A stretch of DNA of 64,000 nt from Fratercula arctica (Eukaryota; Chordata; Aves; Charadriiformes; Alcidae): contig CANTUZ010000003.1 of assembly GCA_947846985.1 (NCBI GenBank), positions 93,772,674 to 93,836,673 on the forward strand, written 5' to 3'. The notes below the pieces were generated by a model. It saw nothing but the letters and a program-made list of their open reading frames with translations. It was not told where the DNA came from and did not search any database. Of this stretch, positions 62,456 through 64,000 are shown piece by piece. Position numbers and translations under genes: made by a program. How positions within the stretch are numbered: position 1 is the first letter of the stretch; each line of letters opens with the position of its first letter.

Positions 62456-64000
62456 CAAATTCCTCCTTGTTTTTTTCTGGGCCTGGTTATTAAAAATTTT
62501 GATCCATATCATTCCATCTCCAGTAGGAAAAGTAGAAGGTAGTGACAACTGACAGCTGAGACAGTTTTCAGGCAGTTACGGCTTTTAACTTCATCAGCCC
62601 AAGAGGACCCTAGATGTCAGGTCTCACACTTCTCAGGCAAGTGCTATAAGGCCACCACAAATGGTGGCCTACTCATTCCCTTGCAGAGCACCTCAGAGGC
62701 AGACTAGCCCCTCTGTGTTTTTGGACTTTGTTCTTGATTTTCTCTCTCATTACATCAGGACTGCACATCGGACATGTGCATCGTTCTGGCAAGTTGAAAC
62801 ATTTAGAAAAGTGACTTGATTTTATGTGGGTTTTAGACTGTGGATTCACAAATAACATTGAGTGTTGCAAGACTGAGCAGTACAAGGTTTTAGCCCAGTT
62901 TCTTGGTGATTAGGGTATTTGTCCAAGACCTGATTTCTGTGTTTTCCCCAGCCTCTGCCTTTCCATGCTCAGAAGCCTTGCCTTTTCAAGCCATGAGCTG
63001 TGCTGTGATGGTAGGAGGCTTATGTCCCTTCTCTTGAACCAATATGAAATTGCACAGCAGGAGAAATATGTTGCACTTTTCAGGACATCACACATCAGCC
63101 GAGGCAGAGAAAAAAAAGAACCATCAGGCAGTGAAAATTAGCCTGTGTTGAAGTGAACAAACTATTATCAGGGGATATTTCAAACTACAGCAAGTAGATT
63201 ATGTAAAAAATATATTAATGAACTATTCTTTTAGCACTTCCAACTTTGTTTCCCCATGTATAAAAAAAAAAAAACCACAAACAAAATGAAAAAAACAATG
63301 TAACCCCCAAACTTGTCGATATCACCATAAAATTGAGCCATGAGCCAGGAAGCTCTTGAACTAATAAGTCTGATTTTCATCACAATTGTATGAATTTTGA
63401 TAGGAAGATCAACCTCATATACTGAAATGAGGAGACTATATTTTTTCTGTAACTGCCTATTTTTCTTTAAATAAATAGTCCTGAAATATGTTTTTCAGTT
63501 TGAGTTCCTTGAGTTCCACTGATTTCAGTGGATTTTTCACAGACTTAAAGATATTGTCAGATTAATCAGGTCTAAAAGCACTCTTTCATATTGACATTTT
63601 TTATGTATTTTATTATTAAGTAGAAAGGCAGAAAAAGGCTGTGAGAGAGAAGGCATCCTGTTCTGGAGCTTCATTAGCACCAATAAATCCTGTTGCGTGT
63701 AAATGATCTGAAAAACTCAGAGCAATTAGCTTTTCCTTTTAACTTGAGTGTTTTAGTGCAGATTGGTAGCTAATCAAGCTGGGAAATTAAAATAGAGTGT
63801 GTAAAAAAATTGTTTATGAGTAATATTGTAAACAAGCTTTGCAGATAGTTCTGTACCTGCTTTAGTGCTATAATAAAATAAGCAGTGAAATCAGCATTGC
63901 ATCCATTTAGGTGTAATTGTACAAATTGCTAGCTAATCAGAGTGAGAAAATTGAGCCAGGTCTTGGGAGAACAATGCTGTGTGCTATTAACTTGGTGTTT
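62456..64000. other. Non-coding stretch to the window end
   Basis: No recognised gene or transposon. The minus open frames at 62673-62885 and 62910-63095 have no motif. An A run lies near 63260. Confidence 0.6.

Overview
The window looks like a gene-poor, AT-rich stretch of a bird nuclear genome. The best evidence is the repeat content. There are eight recognisable copies of the avian/reptilian non-LTR retrotransposon CR1, several ending in its typical ATTCTRTG octamer repeats. There are also solo LTRs of endogenous retroviruses of types that are common in neoavian birds. I found no convincing host protein-coding exon, rRNA or tRNA gene, CRISPR array or bacterial-type operon. The short open reading frames outside the CR1 copies look like chance ORFs. 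The region is probably intergenic, or lies inside a very long intron.

Layout. 1-2005 is AT-rich unique DNA. 2006-2492 is a 487-bp uninterrupted pyrimidine tract built from CCCTT, CCCTTT and CCTTT units. About 4109-4560 is a partial LTR. 8969-9180 holds a small hairpin and an 84-bp tandem duplication. 10718-12274 is a 5'-truncated CR1 with a ruined reverse transcriptase (RT) frame. 16889-18495 is a younger CR1 of unusual build: a 61-bp antisense CR1 tail abuts its truncated 5' end, so the unit has terminal inverted repeats, and a second short antisense tail interrupts the RT frame. 18496-36645 is mostly unique, with a CATC microsatellite (27289), a minus-strand CR1 tail (28531) and an AAAAC array (33902).

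An old plus-strand CR1 lies at 36646-37240 and a CR1 3' end at 42941-43156. 47150-47940 is a possible degraded LTR. A solo LTR with a recognisable TATA box and poly(A) signal lies at 49675-50185. A minus-strand CR1 (54017-54668) and a plus-strand CR1 (55048-55838) face away from each other as an inverted pair. A young minus-strand CR1 tail lies at 60346-60858. A solo LTR with a perfect 5-bp target duplication lies at 61803-62450, followed by unique DNA to the end.

No genes work together here. What the sequence records is transposition history. Three CR1 3'-end types are present: type 1 at 10.7 and 28.5 kb; type 2 at 16.9, 36.6 and 60.3 kb; type 3 at 42.9, 54.0 and 55.0 kb. All three clear LTRs, and the doubtful fourth, read on the minus strand. 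Family assignments rest on remembered consensus patterns, not on a database search. Boundaries are good to about 5-20 bp unless stated.
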